Below are positions 43,656 to 56,148 of a stretch of 64,000 nt of DNA, piece by piece. Within the stretch, counting starts at the first letter, position 1; the number at the start of each line of letters is the position of its first letter. A program made the position numbers and the translations under genes. A model generated the notes under the pieces. The model saw nothing but the letters and a program-made list of their open reading frames with translations. It was not told where the DNA came from and did no database searches. This DNA comes from Hygrocybe punicea (taxonomy: Eukaryota > Basidiomycota > Agaricomycetes > Agaricales > Hygrophoraceae), in assembly GCA_963556145.1 (NCBI GenBank), contig OY744470.1:4464001-4528000 (forward strand), given 5' to 3'.

Positions 43656-44049
43656 GTAAACTCCATCTCTGCCAACACTGTTGTTTCCTCTTCCCCTGCT
43701 CTCTCTGCTCCAGCCTTTGCTCTCAACCAGGTCAGTCTGTAAACTGAACTTTAATGGTATATTTCAGTGGATCTCATTTCAAAACTCACATTCTGACATC
43801 CAGTTGTCCTCCTGTTCCTTGTTCTGGTCACCCATTCTCCAAAACCATGCCAATGCATCAATATTTTGCCCAAACCTGTTTTCTTCCACAACATCTCCAC
43901 TAAGCTTCAAATCCTCTCTGTGATTCTTGATAGTGTGCCAATGTGTGATTGTCAACACCCAGGTTTACCAATGCCCTGCGAGCTCAACCATAAGACCTCA
44001 CACAGTCACACAAAGCCACATCTGCAAAACAGTTGAAATGCTGGATTGT

Positions 44050-44481
44050 TTCAAAGTGCTGAGGCAGGAGGATATCAAGATATGCTTGAGGAGAATAGAG
44101 TGGGCCAGCGAAATCACAAGCTGCCCTGGATCTGGTGGATAAAAGGTAGGAATAAGACTGGAAACAACAATTGGATGCAGGAAGGTAAATGGTTCTCCTA
44201 CAGCAATTCATGGAAGATCTTACTGCTATACAGTGTATTGTGTAAACTGGCTCCATGGCAAGGCCAGATATGATCGGTGGTCTGAAGAATTGCAAAGTGT
44301 CAAGTCAGAAATGAGCAACACTGTTTGTTGGTTGCAACACCAGAAAGTGCAATGGGAAGCACGTCGTGACAAAGTTGGTCCAGGACTGAAGGGTTACATC
44401 TGTTATGCAGAAAAACAAATTGTGATGTGGACAAAGATGATAGCACAAGCACAAACTGCATTTGTCAACAAGCTGGAGTAA
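44050..44481 (+). pseudogene. KDZ-type transposase C-terminal remnant
   Basis: The last part (about 44225-44481) reads CVNWLHGKARYDRWSEELQS then VKSEMSNTVCWLQHQKVQW and ends at TAA. The pattern of a Leu/Trp-Ala-Arg-x-x-R-W-x-E-E helix, then E-M...L...Q..W, is what I know from the C-terminus of Kyakuja-Dileera-Zisupton (KDZ) transposases of basidiomycetes. No catalytic part was found upstream; 43660-44050 only shows unassigned sequence. KDZ elements have been reported to be linked with fungal TET/JBP genes, and one such gene lies 12 kb to the left. Confidence 0.5.
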
Positions 44482-44559
44482 TAAATATTATTACAGAAGA
44501 TATAGCTCAGGAGAATTAACTGATATATTCCTGACCAACTGGATCATAACCCTCTGCTA

Positions 44560-45000
44560 ACGGATAATGGCTGTCTAGCCAATATATGGCAGTGGTTGGC
44601 CAACCCATCCATCCAGGCCAGCGACAGTATGTATGCCAACCCATGCTTGATTGGAAGCCTATATATTCCAATGGGTCAGCCAACCCATGCTTGATGGGCA
44701 GCCAATATATTGCAATGGTTTGGCCAACCCATGCCTGATGGGCAGCCAATATATGGCAGAGGGTCAGCTACCCCACATCTGATGGCAAGCTAAAACCCCT
44801 GCTGAGGTGGGGATAGCTGGGGTGGACCTTTGCCCTACACCCCCCCTAGGGCAGGGTGGAGAGGTGTTAGACATGGCTGGCATAGATGAATGGAACGGTT
44901 GGGGGAAATACCCCCTGGTTGGCCAACCCACCTGGGCTGGCCAGCTGCATGCCTCAGCCAAGCCACCTGCCTTGGGAAAAGATATTGGTAGGCTATTGCA
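44560..45000. repeat. tandem repeat with ~40-bp unit, right copy
   Basis: Fewer units than the left copy at 42200-42600, but the same order of unit, then ccccctggttggccaaccca, then tgcctcagccaagccacctg and the shared end. The two copies frame the Helitron and KDZ remnants. They could be the two ends of one larger element or two members of a family. Confidence 0.8.
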
Positions 45001-45749
45001 TGGATAATCCATGGATACATCTGAGGCTATATGTATCCATATCCATCAATATCTGTACCTGAGCCACAGATACGGATATGGATACAGATACAGATATTGT
45101 CATGGATACAGGCAGATCAGTAGGTATTTACCTTGTGTTCGCCGTGCCAATGTCAATTGACATTGCGGTGTGCTCACGCAAGGTAAAACAGGCCAATACC
45201 CATGGTAACCAATCCCGGTGATGGGTACTAAACCGCACCTGTTGACGGTGGGTGCCCACAGTTTCCATGCCAGACACCTTGCGAATGCCGTGCATGCATC
45301 AATTGACACGAACATGTGTGTTCACAAGGTGGTCATGTTCGTGGATGAGCCATGAGCTGTGGAAATGGGAGTGTGGGCTACACCCACGCTAGCACCTCCC
45401 CAAAACCCCTTCCCATTATTCATTCTCTGGTGCTGCTCACAAGTTGTTCACAGAGTGTTTTGGGCTGGCAAGACATCTGTGGATGTCCTGGCAGATTATT
45501 GCTCATGAGCACATGGCCGCAATGCACTCAGGCATGCTCTCATGTGTGTAATGAGGTGAATTCAGTTCTGTGAGGCAGGAGATCTCAGTACAAGACATTA
45601 TTGCTGAAGGGGAACACTGAAGACATGGTTGCATCCAGCATGCAGCTGTGCTCATGCTTGTCCTGATATTATTTGATCAGGGGCCAATGAGAATGAGTTT
45701 GCCAAATTACCACTGCTCCCTCAACACCTTCCTCGAGCTACCCATTCCT
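45001..45749. other. gene-free stretch with simple repeats
   Basis: 45005-45110 is built of ggatac/ggatatgg-type hexamers. 45130-45330 has several short inverted repeats (for example caatgtcaattgacattg). Nothing else is supported. Confidence 0.4.
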
Positions 45750-46148
45750 TTATTGCATGAGGGGATTAGCATGGGATATGAATGGAGGACACCTAGAAAT
45801 GGTCATAGCAGCTTGGGCTTCACCATTGGTAACTTGGGTGGTGGTGCAACGAGCGATGAGAGACTGGGGTGGAATGGGTTGAACAGGGTCGACAACCATT
45901 TCAATCTTCATGGGATGTTCTGTGTTGACAGAGGATGAGACCAGAGATATCAAAACAGGTACCAACTTGATGAGCCAGTTGTTGTATTGCTGGTAGGTCT
46001 TGGTGCCATCTCCTTTTCTCTGAAAATGAACAGCAGCAACACCCTTCAACCTTCCCATGCTGTCATAGTGGAGCATTAATTGACTTGGGTGTGCGTTGTT
46101 CGTAAGGTGTTTTGAGTGGGCAGTTGCCAGCTTCTGGGTCACCACCAT
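45750..46148 (-). pseudogene. ALY/REF (Yra1)-like RNA-binding protein fragment
   Basis: The minus strand reads QLMLHYDSMGRLKGVAAVHF then QRKGDGTKTYQQYNNWLIK. After a retained intron of about 45 nt (gttggtacc...aacacag) it reads HPMKIEMVVDP. This is the second half of the RRM of ALY/REF mRNA-export adaptors (HYD..GRS.G.A.V.F.R..DA...QYN, then PM.I). The N-terminal RNP motif and the rest are missing or scrambled. Because an intron is kept, this is a genomic fragment, not a reverse-transcribed copy; capture by a rolling-circle element is possible. Confidence 0.5.
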
Positions 46149-46499
46149 CGCTGTCCTGGTTTCATCTCCTCCTTTGTCTCATCCTCGCAGCCATCACCAG
46201 CACTGTTGCCAAGCCAGCCCCTTGGCCAGCACCATGTTGATGTCGTCTTCATTGTTGATGCAGTTTTGGCAAGGGTTGCTAAAATAGGCACCGCAGGCAA
46301 AAACAACGGTTAACCCAAACCTGTCATGTGATAAGATTTAGATATGATGAGATTGAAATCGGTGGGGTGCACCAATGACATAAAAGCACCCCCAATCTAT
46401 GATTGTGCCTGGATGACTAAGCAGCTCCCTGGGGAGCCAAATAGAATAAGCCTTAAAAGAAACAGTATGAACTTTGTGAAATTTTCTGTGTTATACCTT

Positions 46500-47112
46500 G
46501 TATCTCATGAACTACTGCATGGATTAACATGGTTATAGAGGGAAAGTTGTACTATTTCCTAATGGCTATGTATTTCTATAATTACATTTGGACAATATTT
46601 AGGTGCTTGGTGACATGTGGATGAAACAAAAGGTAAACCAGTACTTTTTGACACCCAAAATGACATTGTCAAATTATGGCATCAAATGAGCTCCTATGAA
46701 AAAGATTGTAGGGAGACAATTGTTCATTTTTTCAAGGGCTAAAAGTACATATACCATGTTTTTCCTTATTTTTGTCCTTTGAGGCAATATTTCATCTGTG
46801 CATGTTTGTTCACATTAGGCTTTAAATGTCACAAGAATCATGATTATAAGCTCAAAGGACAAAAACATGGTATATGTACTTTTAGCCCTTGAAAAAATGA
46901 ACAATTGTCTCCCTACAATCTTTTTCATAGGAGCTCATTTGATGCCATAATTTGACAATGTCATTTTGGGTGTCAAAAAGTACTGGTTTACCTCATCCAC
47001 ATGTCACGAAGCACTAAATATTGTCCAAATGTAATTATAGAAATACATAGCCATCAGGAAATAGTACAACTTTCCCACTATAACCATGTTTATCCATGGG
47101 GTTCATGAGGTC
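46500..47112. mobile_element. fold-back / MITE-like element with ~280-bp inverted arms
   Basis: The left arm (about 46500-46784) and right arm (about 46850-47112) are inverted copies over nearly their whole length. For example gggaaagttgtactatttcc pairs with ggaaatagtacaactttccc, and caattgttcattttttcaag with cttgaaaaaatgaacaattg. Mismatches and small indels are few. The spacer is about 65 bp. There is no coding capacity. A transcript would form a very long hairpin. Confidence 0.9.
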
Positions 47113-50100
47113 CTTCCATGTTCATGAGGTGTGGTGGCAGCAGGGGGTTAGTGGGTGTCGATGGGGCTGGGTTTAGGGTATATACCTGGGGCCGGTAGGT
47201 GGGCACACCACCCTCCCAGCCTTGTTCTGTCGTTTGCATTGCTGAGCCTGGTCTGAGTTGTTGTTGTTGTTGTTCATTGTTGTTGTTGTTCATTGTTGTT
47301 GTTCATTTTCAAGTTTGTTTGTATATGAAATATATAGGAAATAAAATAAAATAAAATAGTAATAGTAAAATAAAAGAAAACTGAATACTTACTGGGTCTT
47401 GAGAGTAGTCCAACCTGCATAACCGCATAACCGCAGCCACCCGCAGTATGCAGGTGAAGGGTGCGGTTTGGGCACAGTGTCCAAATCAGGACACCATACC
47501 TGAACCCACATTACCCTTTTGGAAATAACCATGGGGACAATTGGGACATCATGGACGACGTCTCCATTGTTTTTAGTGGCGATGGAATGCAGAGAGGGCC
47601 ATGGGGGGCCTTAATGGTGCCCACCCCCTCCTGCTTTTTCCCCCACATACTGACCCCTTCCCACCACTTGTTCTGGGCTGGGAACCCTCCATCATCCATC
47701 CCCCTGCTTTTTCCACCATCCACCACACCTCCACGCCCCTTCCCTGCCATCCATTTCCACCTCCCCTCACTCACCCTCTAGCGCCCTTCCCCATCAAACA
47801 TAGACCAAGCCCAACACTTCTGTGAACGTGAGCACCCCATAATGCATCAGTGGCGCCCCATATGTCCCCCTGCTTTTTATTTCCTTGTTTCTCTTTTCTC
47901 TCTGCATATTTTCATGTATATTACACTAGAAGAATAACTATTTGATATATATAAAAAGCCAGTACACCCATTTCACGCTGAATTATATGAAAAATCATAT
48001 ATTATGATAAAGTGTACATGAGATAGAATAGCGAAAAAAGTAGGGACATTATACTGATGGGCCATCACTGGTGCTGGTGCCACGCTGGTTCAGGCACAGG
48101 TGCTGGTGCTGTTGCTGTTGCTGGCACGTCCTGGCACAAGTGCTGGTGCTGGCACCATTGCTAGTGCTAGTGCCGTCTCCGGTGCGGCGGTCTGTGTTTG
48201 TGTTGGCACTGAGGTGTGCCCATGCCCATGCTGGTGGTGCTGGTGCTGATGCCAGCGCTGCACAAGTTGGGTGCAAATCAATGTACTTACTGGGGCTAGG
48301 TACATTCAGGGCTCAGGAGGTGGTTTTAGGATATTGGGGTGGTGGAAAACAGTGGTGTACTTACTAGGGATATAGTGCTGGCCCTCGTGCGGTTACTGCC
48401 ATCGTCATGCTGCACTGGTGATGGTGCTGCACCTGTTGGTTCATTGCTGTAGCTGTTACTGCCCTTATTGCCGGCACCACTCTTGACTTATCTCGGCTTG
48501 ATCTGGAACCTGTTGGGTATTTTCGACTATCGTCGATGGTCCATATAAATATCGAAATATGGATAGGCAGCAGGGTCTGTCAGTTCACCAGTGAGTCTGA
48601 GAAGTGAAAGTCGGAGAAAGGGAACTAACATAGATCAAACGAAGAATACTTAACCGCCATTAAATACACGGCTTCGTCATTTATAACTTCCAGAATGGCC
48701 ACATAAAGGTCAAAATTGGGGATAAATTGCGATCTAAAAGGGATGAGGGATAAGTTTTTGTGGCTCCTACCCAGTCTAGCAGCATACAAAGATTGAACGT
48801 AGGATATGCGGCTGGTTGCCATGAGTCGTTCAAAGGCGAACCCTTAAAGCCAAAAGGAACTGAAAACAAAATCCAATGAATATTCCAAAGTGAACTCCAA
48901 AAAGCAGTACTCACCGACGTCATGAATTGGAATGGTTGGATATGATGATACCAGCTGGATGTAACCAGGAGTTGACCCTTGATCTCTGGGGAAGGGGAGA
49001 GGGGGAGAGGGGAGAACAAACTACATACCCTTGCCCCCACATCAGCCCCCTTCCTCCTCCTCGTCCCCATCCCCGTCCTCATCCCCGTCGTCCCCGTCAT
49101 CCCCGTGTTGGTCCTTGCCTGTTCTCGCCGTTCTGGTTGTCCCTTCATTGGTCCTCCTCTGTTCTCGCCGTTTTTGTTGTCCCTTCGTCATTCTCGCTTT
49201 TCATGCTGTCCCTGTTCTACGTCGTGTTCTCGTCATATTGGCGTCGTCATTGTCTTTTTCTGCCTCCGCATCCATCTGCTCCATCTGTGTCGTCCCCGTC
49301 CCTGTCGCGTCTGTCTTTACGGCCCCATCCCATTTCGACTTGACCTGGGCCTGATGGCCTGTCGTTTTGGCCGTTCAGTTGGGTGTTGAGGTGATGTGGC
49401 GCAGGCATGCGCGTTGCGGTCCATTTGTGGCGCGGCAGCAAGAAAGTTCTACATGAAAATAACAGTATTAGTTTGCACAGTAATGGACAACAAATTTTGA
49501 GGAATGGACTTACATTCTTCACCATTTTACTTCATGTTGCCACTGTTGCTTTTCTCATGGACCATTGTGGAGTACGCCCTACTACACCACCCGCCACTGT
49601 CACTGTCTTCACTGGAGCCATTCTCGCCATCGTCTTTGGGTGTTGGTTGACGGGCGTCGCTGCGCTTCGTTCCCATAGTGACGTGGAATAGGTTAGGGGA
49701 TGGGGATAGAATAACTGTATTTAGTCAGGACAGTGCAAACGAAGGCAAAAAAGCTTAACTTTTCAGCGGGGGTAGGCGTAGTACCACCCCCACTGCGTCT
49801 TCCCCATCTTTTCCCGCACCGTCGTCGTTCTTCTGTCTTGTCTGTTGTTGTCCTGCTCCATGGTGGTGCATTGTCCATCGTCTCCATTGGCCCCTTCAGT
49901 CCCCATTACCATCCCCATTGCCCTGTTGCCTTCGTCATCCTTGTCCGCGTCCCCGTACTCGCCATCATTGTGGTTGCTGATGGATGGGCGTGTGGGCTCA
50001 CCACTGGATTCCGCCAGCACGGGCAGTTGCAGGACATTTTGATTCGTGTCACTGTCATTGTCAACCCCGTCGTCGTGTCATCGTCCTCATCCCCATCCCC

Positions 50101-51767
50101 GTCCCCATCATCTCCGTCCTCATCCTCGTCATTGATGTTGTTGTTGTCATTGTCCCTGTCCCCGTACTCGTCGTCTCCGACTCCCCATCATTGCCGCCGT
50201 CCCTCGCCCCTCGTCTTCCCTGTCATCCTGGGTCCTGCACATCGTGATCAATGTCATCGTCACGGTCCCGCTCCATCACATGTAGTCAGTACATTAGAAT
50301 GAAATAGCTGGAAAAGCAAAAAAAACACATACTGAGCAGATTTTGATGCGAGCAGCCCCATTTGGTGTGTGCATGGACTGCAGTTAGTCAGTAAAAAATG
50401 AAAAAAAAAATACCAATGCAACGGGAGGCAGTGCCCCCCCCCGCACCTGTTGTTGTTGTGCTCATAATTGCCCCCTCTTGGTCACCATTGTGTTGTTTGG
50501 GTTTGCGGGGCCTTGGGTATTGTTGGGGTGAGCATTGCCTCCTCTCGCATTTGTGGTGTGGGCATGGCGACAGGCATCAAGGTGGGTGTGTGCAAATTAA
50601 ACTGCATCCGTTGCCACTGACCTCCCATCTTCTTTGTTTCCTCCCCGTTTGGTCGCACCGCACTCATCTGGGGGTCATTGCTAGCCGTTGCGCGTCACCT
50701 GCTGTCTACGCCAGTTTCGGCCATGTTCTGTTCCCCATGGATGTTGTGGACATTGGACGTCGTAGGTAGTTATTATTACCCCCCGAAATAAATAAAAAAC
50801 TGATGAGAAGGTGGGCGCACCACCGGCCCCTCCATGGCCGCTTGCATTCGTCCACGTTGTCCTCATCTGGGTTCGTCTCACTGGTGTTGCTGGTGTTGCC
50901 GGTTTCGTGTTTGCCATGGTTGGCGTTGGCGTTTGTGGGGTGTTGATCAATGGGTAGCCAAAGATGGTGGGGCAGCGTCTGCCATTTTGCATTGTTCAAA
51001 TAAATCAAAAACAAGCAACGGCTCACCTCATTGGCCTGAGCAACGTCGTTCTACTCATGGTTGAACATCAACAAAATGTTGAGCCAAAGAAAAGCTGCTA
51101 CTGCTGACAAATTTTTGTTCAATGTTTATTAGTTATTATCAACTATATACACACCTAAACAAGCTCAGTGCTGAAACCAGGATTTAGTTCGGTTCCATGA
51201 CTTAGTCACATGGGAGTACTGATCTAATACTATGGACGTTATGATAAATCAGTACTGAGCCTCCACCCCTGGTTCAGTACTGATTGACTGCCAGTGGCTC
51301 ACTTGCCCAGTTTCAACTTGTTTAGTGGGCCAGTGCTGCGCATGGCATGAACGAGTTCTTTTTTCCCCTCCCTCAATTCTTTGCTAACTTAAGAAAATGG
51401 CATAAAGCATGTTACATATGGCATAAGATACATAGCATGTGTTGCATATTGCATATTGATCTAATAAATCCACCTCCCACCTCTGCAACATATAAATTAG
51501 CATAAAAGAAATCTACATAGAGTGTCTTGAGTCTTCATCAACCTCCTTCTCTACCTGCCATCTCCCCTGTGTTGCACCATCATGCAACACTCTCAGCCAT
51601 GAAGCAATTGCTCAGGGAGCAACAGGTCAACTGCCAAACACAACTGCCCCCCAAACAGTGTGCTGACAATTAACTCACATTTGCTCAACCCTACTTCTCC
51701 ATGACCTTGAATGCCACAGAACAGATTATCACATGAAGAAAGCCGTGCTTGACCTCAAGGAGGATGC
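47113..51767. repeat. gene-poor, low-complexity region
   Basis: No gene can be supported. 47240-47310 has gttgttgtt runs. 48060-48300 is rich in gctggtgctg-type triplet repeats. 49030-50250 is a pyrimidine-biased stretch of ccccgtcctcatccccgtc-type repeats that keeps several frames open without protein character. A short minus-strand frame at 48625-48840 (MATSRISYVQSLYAARLGRS) looks protein-like and may be a gene scrap. 51090-51770 has nothing beyond cagtactga inverted phrases. Confidence 0.5.
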
Positions 51768-52304
51768 TCAAAGACTCTGAGCATAAATAGCTAATACTAG
51801 GTTTCTATTTTTACAGTGTCTGATATCATGGTCTGAAAGTTGTGTAAGGACAGTGTCTCTGGAACAAGAGTTGCCTGTAATCATTCCATCATGATACCAT
51901 ACTTGTTTCTGTGCAGTGATAATGCGTGAGGTGAAATGATATTGACCATGATATACAATGCCTCTAAGTTCTAATGTCTTTGTGCCAGTCTCTGAAACAA
52001 ATTCTAGTCTATGACTGGTTTTAATATTTTTGAATGGATACTCTAGCACAAGAATGTGTGGTGCTTCATTATAAAATACAACTTGATTCATTCTGCTGTT
52101 GCAATCAGGACATCTTCTATTGGTTTTCTGTGACAAGGTATCAACCCAATTCATGGTTGACTGTTTAATAGTGTCATCAGCATGTAACACGTAGCCTAGT
52201 CTGTCATCAATGGGTTCTTCTGCAAAGTCACATTGAGAAGAGTTTTCCAGCAAAGTTATCAGTTGCAGCATGTCGCACTTTCCATATCTCTCTTTGTGTA
52301 TCAA
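51768..52304 (-). pseudogene. USP-type deubiquitinase C-terminal fragment joined to Helitron 2
   Basis: Ubiquitin-specific proteases cleave ubiquitin chains. The frame shows RRCPDCNSRMNQ (zinc-ribbon-like Cys pair), APHILVLEYPF and the His box LRGIVYHGQYHFTSRII followed by VWYHDG, the standard C-terminal catalytic block of the family. The N-terminal Cys box is absent. The upstream part overlaps, in another frame, the helicase codons DFDTQREIWK...NFAGKL, so the junction with Helitron 2 lies near 52240. The fragment replaces the last ~100 residues of the helicase. It ends at TGA 51768. Confidence 0.6.
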
Positions 52305-55300
52305 AGTCTATATCACTGGATTAATGTATAGCTTTAGATTTGGACTTGCTTCTTACAGAATCCTTGTCTTTTCCCCACTTGTCAATGGAATAGAAGTTGG
52401 GCAAGTTTTGATTGGTGTCAGAAGCAAATCTTTCACATCCAAGAAGATTGATTTGATCCTTTTGTGAGTGAATGCCACATATGATAGGAACATTTCTAAA
52501 TGTCTGAGAGGCTATATTGGGCTGGTCTGGATGCTTGCCTGCAATTCTGGTTCTCAAAAATTGAATATCCTGTGCAGTACATTTGCCATAGCGCATGTTG
52601 ACAAGGGCAGTTCTGAACAATGCATCCTCAGTTGTTTGGGTCCTCTGTCTCATGTTTTCTCTGAGAATCACAACTGTGGTCACTTGATGCCAGAGTGCTT
52701 TGCCAATGGCAGTTTCCTGAGAGTGGGTTGTCAAGGCTGATGTGATATGAGTGCCAACTGTTCCACTATACAATGGTGCACCTCCAACTGGTGGTAACTG
52801 TGCAAAGTCTCCAGCAAATATCATGTTTATTCCACCAAATGGGATGTCATGTATGTTCAAAGCTTTAGCTAGTCTAGCACTGATTTTGTAGAGATCATGA
52901 CAAGACAACATTGAGACTTCATCAATGAAAATATAATCAACTCCTTCTAGTCTACCTTTCAGCTGAGCAATGCCCATTGCTTCATTTCTATTTGACATGT
53001 TTGGATTGATGCCCAGGAAGTAGTGATAAGTTGAGCCATTTTGTAGAGCTGCAGATGTACCAGTAGGACCAAGAATAACAAATCTGTGAGACTCATGTGT
53101 AGTGTCAAAGAAATCAACAACTGCTTTGATGACTTGTGATTTTCCAGTGCCAGCCATTCCAGCAATATTCATTTTCAACTGGTCACTGCTGGGAGATGAA
53201 GTGTGATTTGCAATATTCCTAAAGGCTCTTTTCTGCTCAGTGTTCAAGCTGAATTTTCTAACTGTGGCATCAATTACCTGTTGTCTCTGTGCATTTGCAG
53301 CTCTGAAAGATTGCATCAAGTATGACTGGTCCACAATGATCACATTGTTTTCATTTGCATCAGCATATGTTTTGTGTGAAACAGACTTTGAGTTTGCAGG
53401 AATATATTGATTGCGCTCAACCAGTATTTCTTGTCTTTGTTCTTGAACAAGTTGTTTCCATTGAGTATCAGGTTGATTCATTTCAATTTCAAGTGGAGCA
53501 GAATTTACTGTAATAGAACCATCTGGACATGGATCAAGCCAACCAATGTTTCTGACAATGTTTTCAGTGGCATCCATTTGAGCTTTGATCAGTCTACCAT
53601 GTTGACCAAGTTCAGAGTATTTGTTAGTGCCATACTCTGTGTTGTTTTTGTCCTGTTCATAATTTTCATCTCCAAAGTCACCACCATTTTGAATGTTGTC
53701 ATCATCCAAGTGTGAAATCATGTCTGAAGTCATAAATTGAGGACAAGTACCATCCAACACTGCTCCTTGTCTAAGCTGAGCAGAATAGTCATCTCTAGCA
53801 TCTAAGCATTCATATCTCATATTAAAGTTGTCCATAATTTCTAATTGCCTGTCAGTGAATTCATGATCAGTGAATGCTTCATCCCATGATTCTAGGTTAC
53901 TTTTGAGGTCATTGCCAGATCTCCATGGTTTGAACAGAGTGAGCATTGTAATGCAATAGTATTCTCTGTCTCCTCTATCACGTCTGGGCAGTGAACCACC
54001 AACAAAGTTTGGAACAACATCCTGCTTCTTTTCACTGAATTCTATGCAGTGTGTTTCATACAATGGGTGATCTTCCAGGAAAAGCTTGGTATCTTCTTGG
54101 ACAGACTCAGTGCTATCAGACTCATTATAATTATCCTCTGAATCACATTCTATGAAATTGTCATCATCTTTGATGTTAAGATCATCAAATTCTATGCTTA
54201 AGTCATTACTGGTAGGTCCATTAGATTTGGTTGTTTTTTTGTGAGTTGCGGTTTGTGGCTCAGATTCCAAGACATCTAACTCATCATCACTGTTTATTTC
54301 ATCATGAGGTTTTTGAATGTTTCTCTTGACTCTTTCTGCACCCTGCACCCATTCATATAAATTCATGTCTTTATAATGAGTTGGTCTGTAAATATAGTCA
54401 TGCACAGCAGATAATCCTATGAATTTTCCCTTTTGATTGTGCAGTACAACTTTTTCAGAGTCAACTTGCATGTCATCATTTTCATCTGGATTCCAACCTT
54501 TCTGGACTTCTCTCACATAGTTTCTCCAATAAACAGGAATGAATTTGTGACTGGTGTAATGGTCAGGGTTGCCAAGCAGATACATTGAAGCCATTGGACC
54601 ACCAATTTCAAGTTTTGCAGTCAAAGCATTTATAATCTGGGTGATGAGTTTTCTAGCTTTGTCTTTTCTTTTCATGGATCCTCCAAGCATTTCTGAGTTT
54701 CTGTCAAACACACTTCTGATGGTATCAAATATGCTATAGGTTGTCAATCCAGGTTTTGTCATATAGTCAGAAACATATGCTACAATGGCTTTGATTGCAG
54801 TACCAGAAAGAAAACTTGTAATATCAGAATTGCAGCGAAGTAGGAATGTGACAAGTGGTGTCAATGTATTGATCCATGCTTCACCCTTCTTCATATTCAA
54901 TGCACCAGTTTTTGGGTCTACTTCTGTTGATTCAAACAACGGTCTGGGAAATCTAGCCTTGCATTTACCATGTTTGTTCATGCAACTGGGTCTATCTTTT
55001 CTCTGCACTTTTTCATTGTTTGAACTATTTCTGCCACAATTATGAACATTGGAGTGTAAAATCAAATCATCCACAGTGTTTGCAAATCTATCCCACCATG
55101 AATCCACCTGTTTGCAATCATTGCAATCATTGTTGCTCACATCATGCATAATTGTACAAATAGGTGGGGGGGCTTCAGGTAGAGTCTGAGTGGGATCCTC
55201 ATAGTCTTCTTGTTCAGATTTGTGTTTTACCTTAGCTTTGACTTCATCCATTGTTCCAGTCATAAATTCACCAATGTGCACACTTTCCAAATACTGAACA

Positions 55301-56090
55301 AAAGCTTGTTGAAAATCTGATTTTGGATCCATTATTCTATCTCTGATTTCCTGAGGTGACAAACATCCTTTGAGCCATAGTAGCATGTGCATGTGAAGTG
55401 TGAGACGTCCTTGTTGCTCTACTGTGCCATAGTATGCCTTGGTGTTGCCATAAAAGCCAGAATGGTTTGATCCAACACCAAGAACATGTTTGATAAATAG
55501 TTCTACCATAAAGTGAAAGAATCTAGCACCAGCCACTGGATTTTCTGCAATCAGTCTGTACCGCTCATCATATGCTCTAAGCTCTGGTGTAAAGCTTTCT
55601 TTGGAATCAGCAAAATATAAAGACAGTGGATACATGTTATCAGCTGGTGAAAATGTGATAAACCATGAAGGTGCTCCTACAAATGACATCAGAGACCACA
55701 CTTCATTTCTCATGTATTTTTTGCTTGTGAGTGATCCTTTGACATGACTGCCTACATGATCAATATCTTTAATTAATTGAAAACATAGCTTCTCTTCATC
55801 TGTTTCTGGAGTGACATGTTCACCATCTTCCATTTTTCTAGCAATGTTATTCAACACTCCAAGATCAACATCCATCAATCTTTGTGAAATGTGGTCAAAT
55901 TTTGCTTTTTCAGCTAATAAATAGCCAGCTGTTGTAGACTCCTTTATTTGCTCATGGTTGAATGCAATTAAAGGAAAGTGTGGATCTTTCTGAAACCACT
56001 TGTCATAGTACATTAACAAGTGTCTCTTGTGTTTGATTTCTGAAATCTTTCCTTGAATCAGTGAATTGCCAATCACTGCTGACACCGCAC
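52260..56090 (-). mobile_element. Helitron 2, truncated at both ends
   Basis: A Rep-helicase frame of nearly 1,260 codons (56148-52321), closely related to Helitron 1 along its length. It lacks the whole ORF1 part: similarity begins only at IGNSLIQGKISEIKHKRHLL (near 56080). A TAA at 52321-52323 (KAIH-stop) and loss of the helicase C-terminus mark the 3' side. Confidence 0.88.
52321..56090 (-). pseudogene. Helitron 2 Rep - Pif1-like helicase
   Basis: Rep HUH motif LHMHMLLWLK and Tyr pair AYVSDYMTK are intact, as are Walker A GMAGTGKSQVIKAV and Walker B YIFIDEVSMLS. No stop interrupts the frame from Rep to helicase motif VI-like LRENMRQRTQT, so it is better preserved than Helitron 1. The N-terminus is replaced by unrelated sequence and the C-terminus is cut at the stop at 52321. 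Confidence 0.92.
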
Positions 56091-56148
56091 TATTTTGCAG
56101 GATGCAAAATGATTGCAAAATGATTGGAAGCTTGTTAAAGTTTTGCAT

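Noticed and set aside
49030..50300. Several Ser/Pro/Val-rich open frames on the + strand
   Set aside because: They come from ccccgtc/ccccatc simple repeats and have no domain or splice structure that supports a gene.
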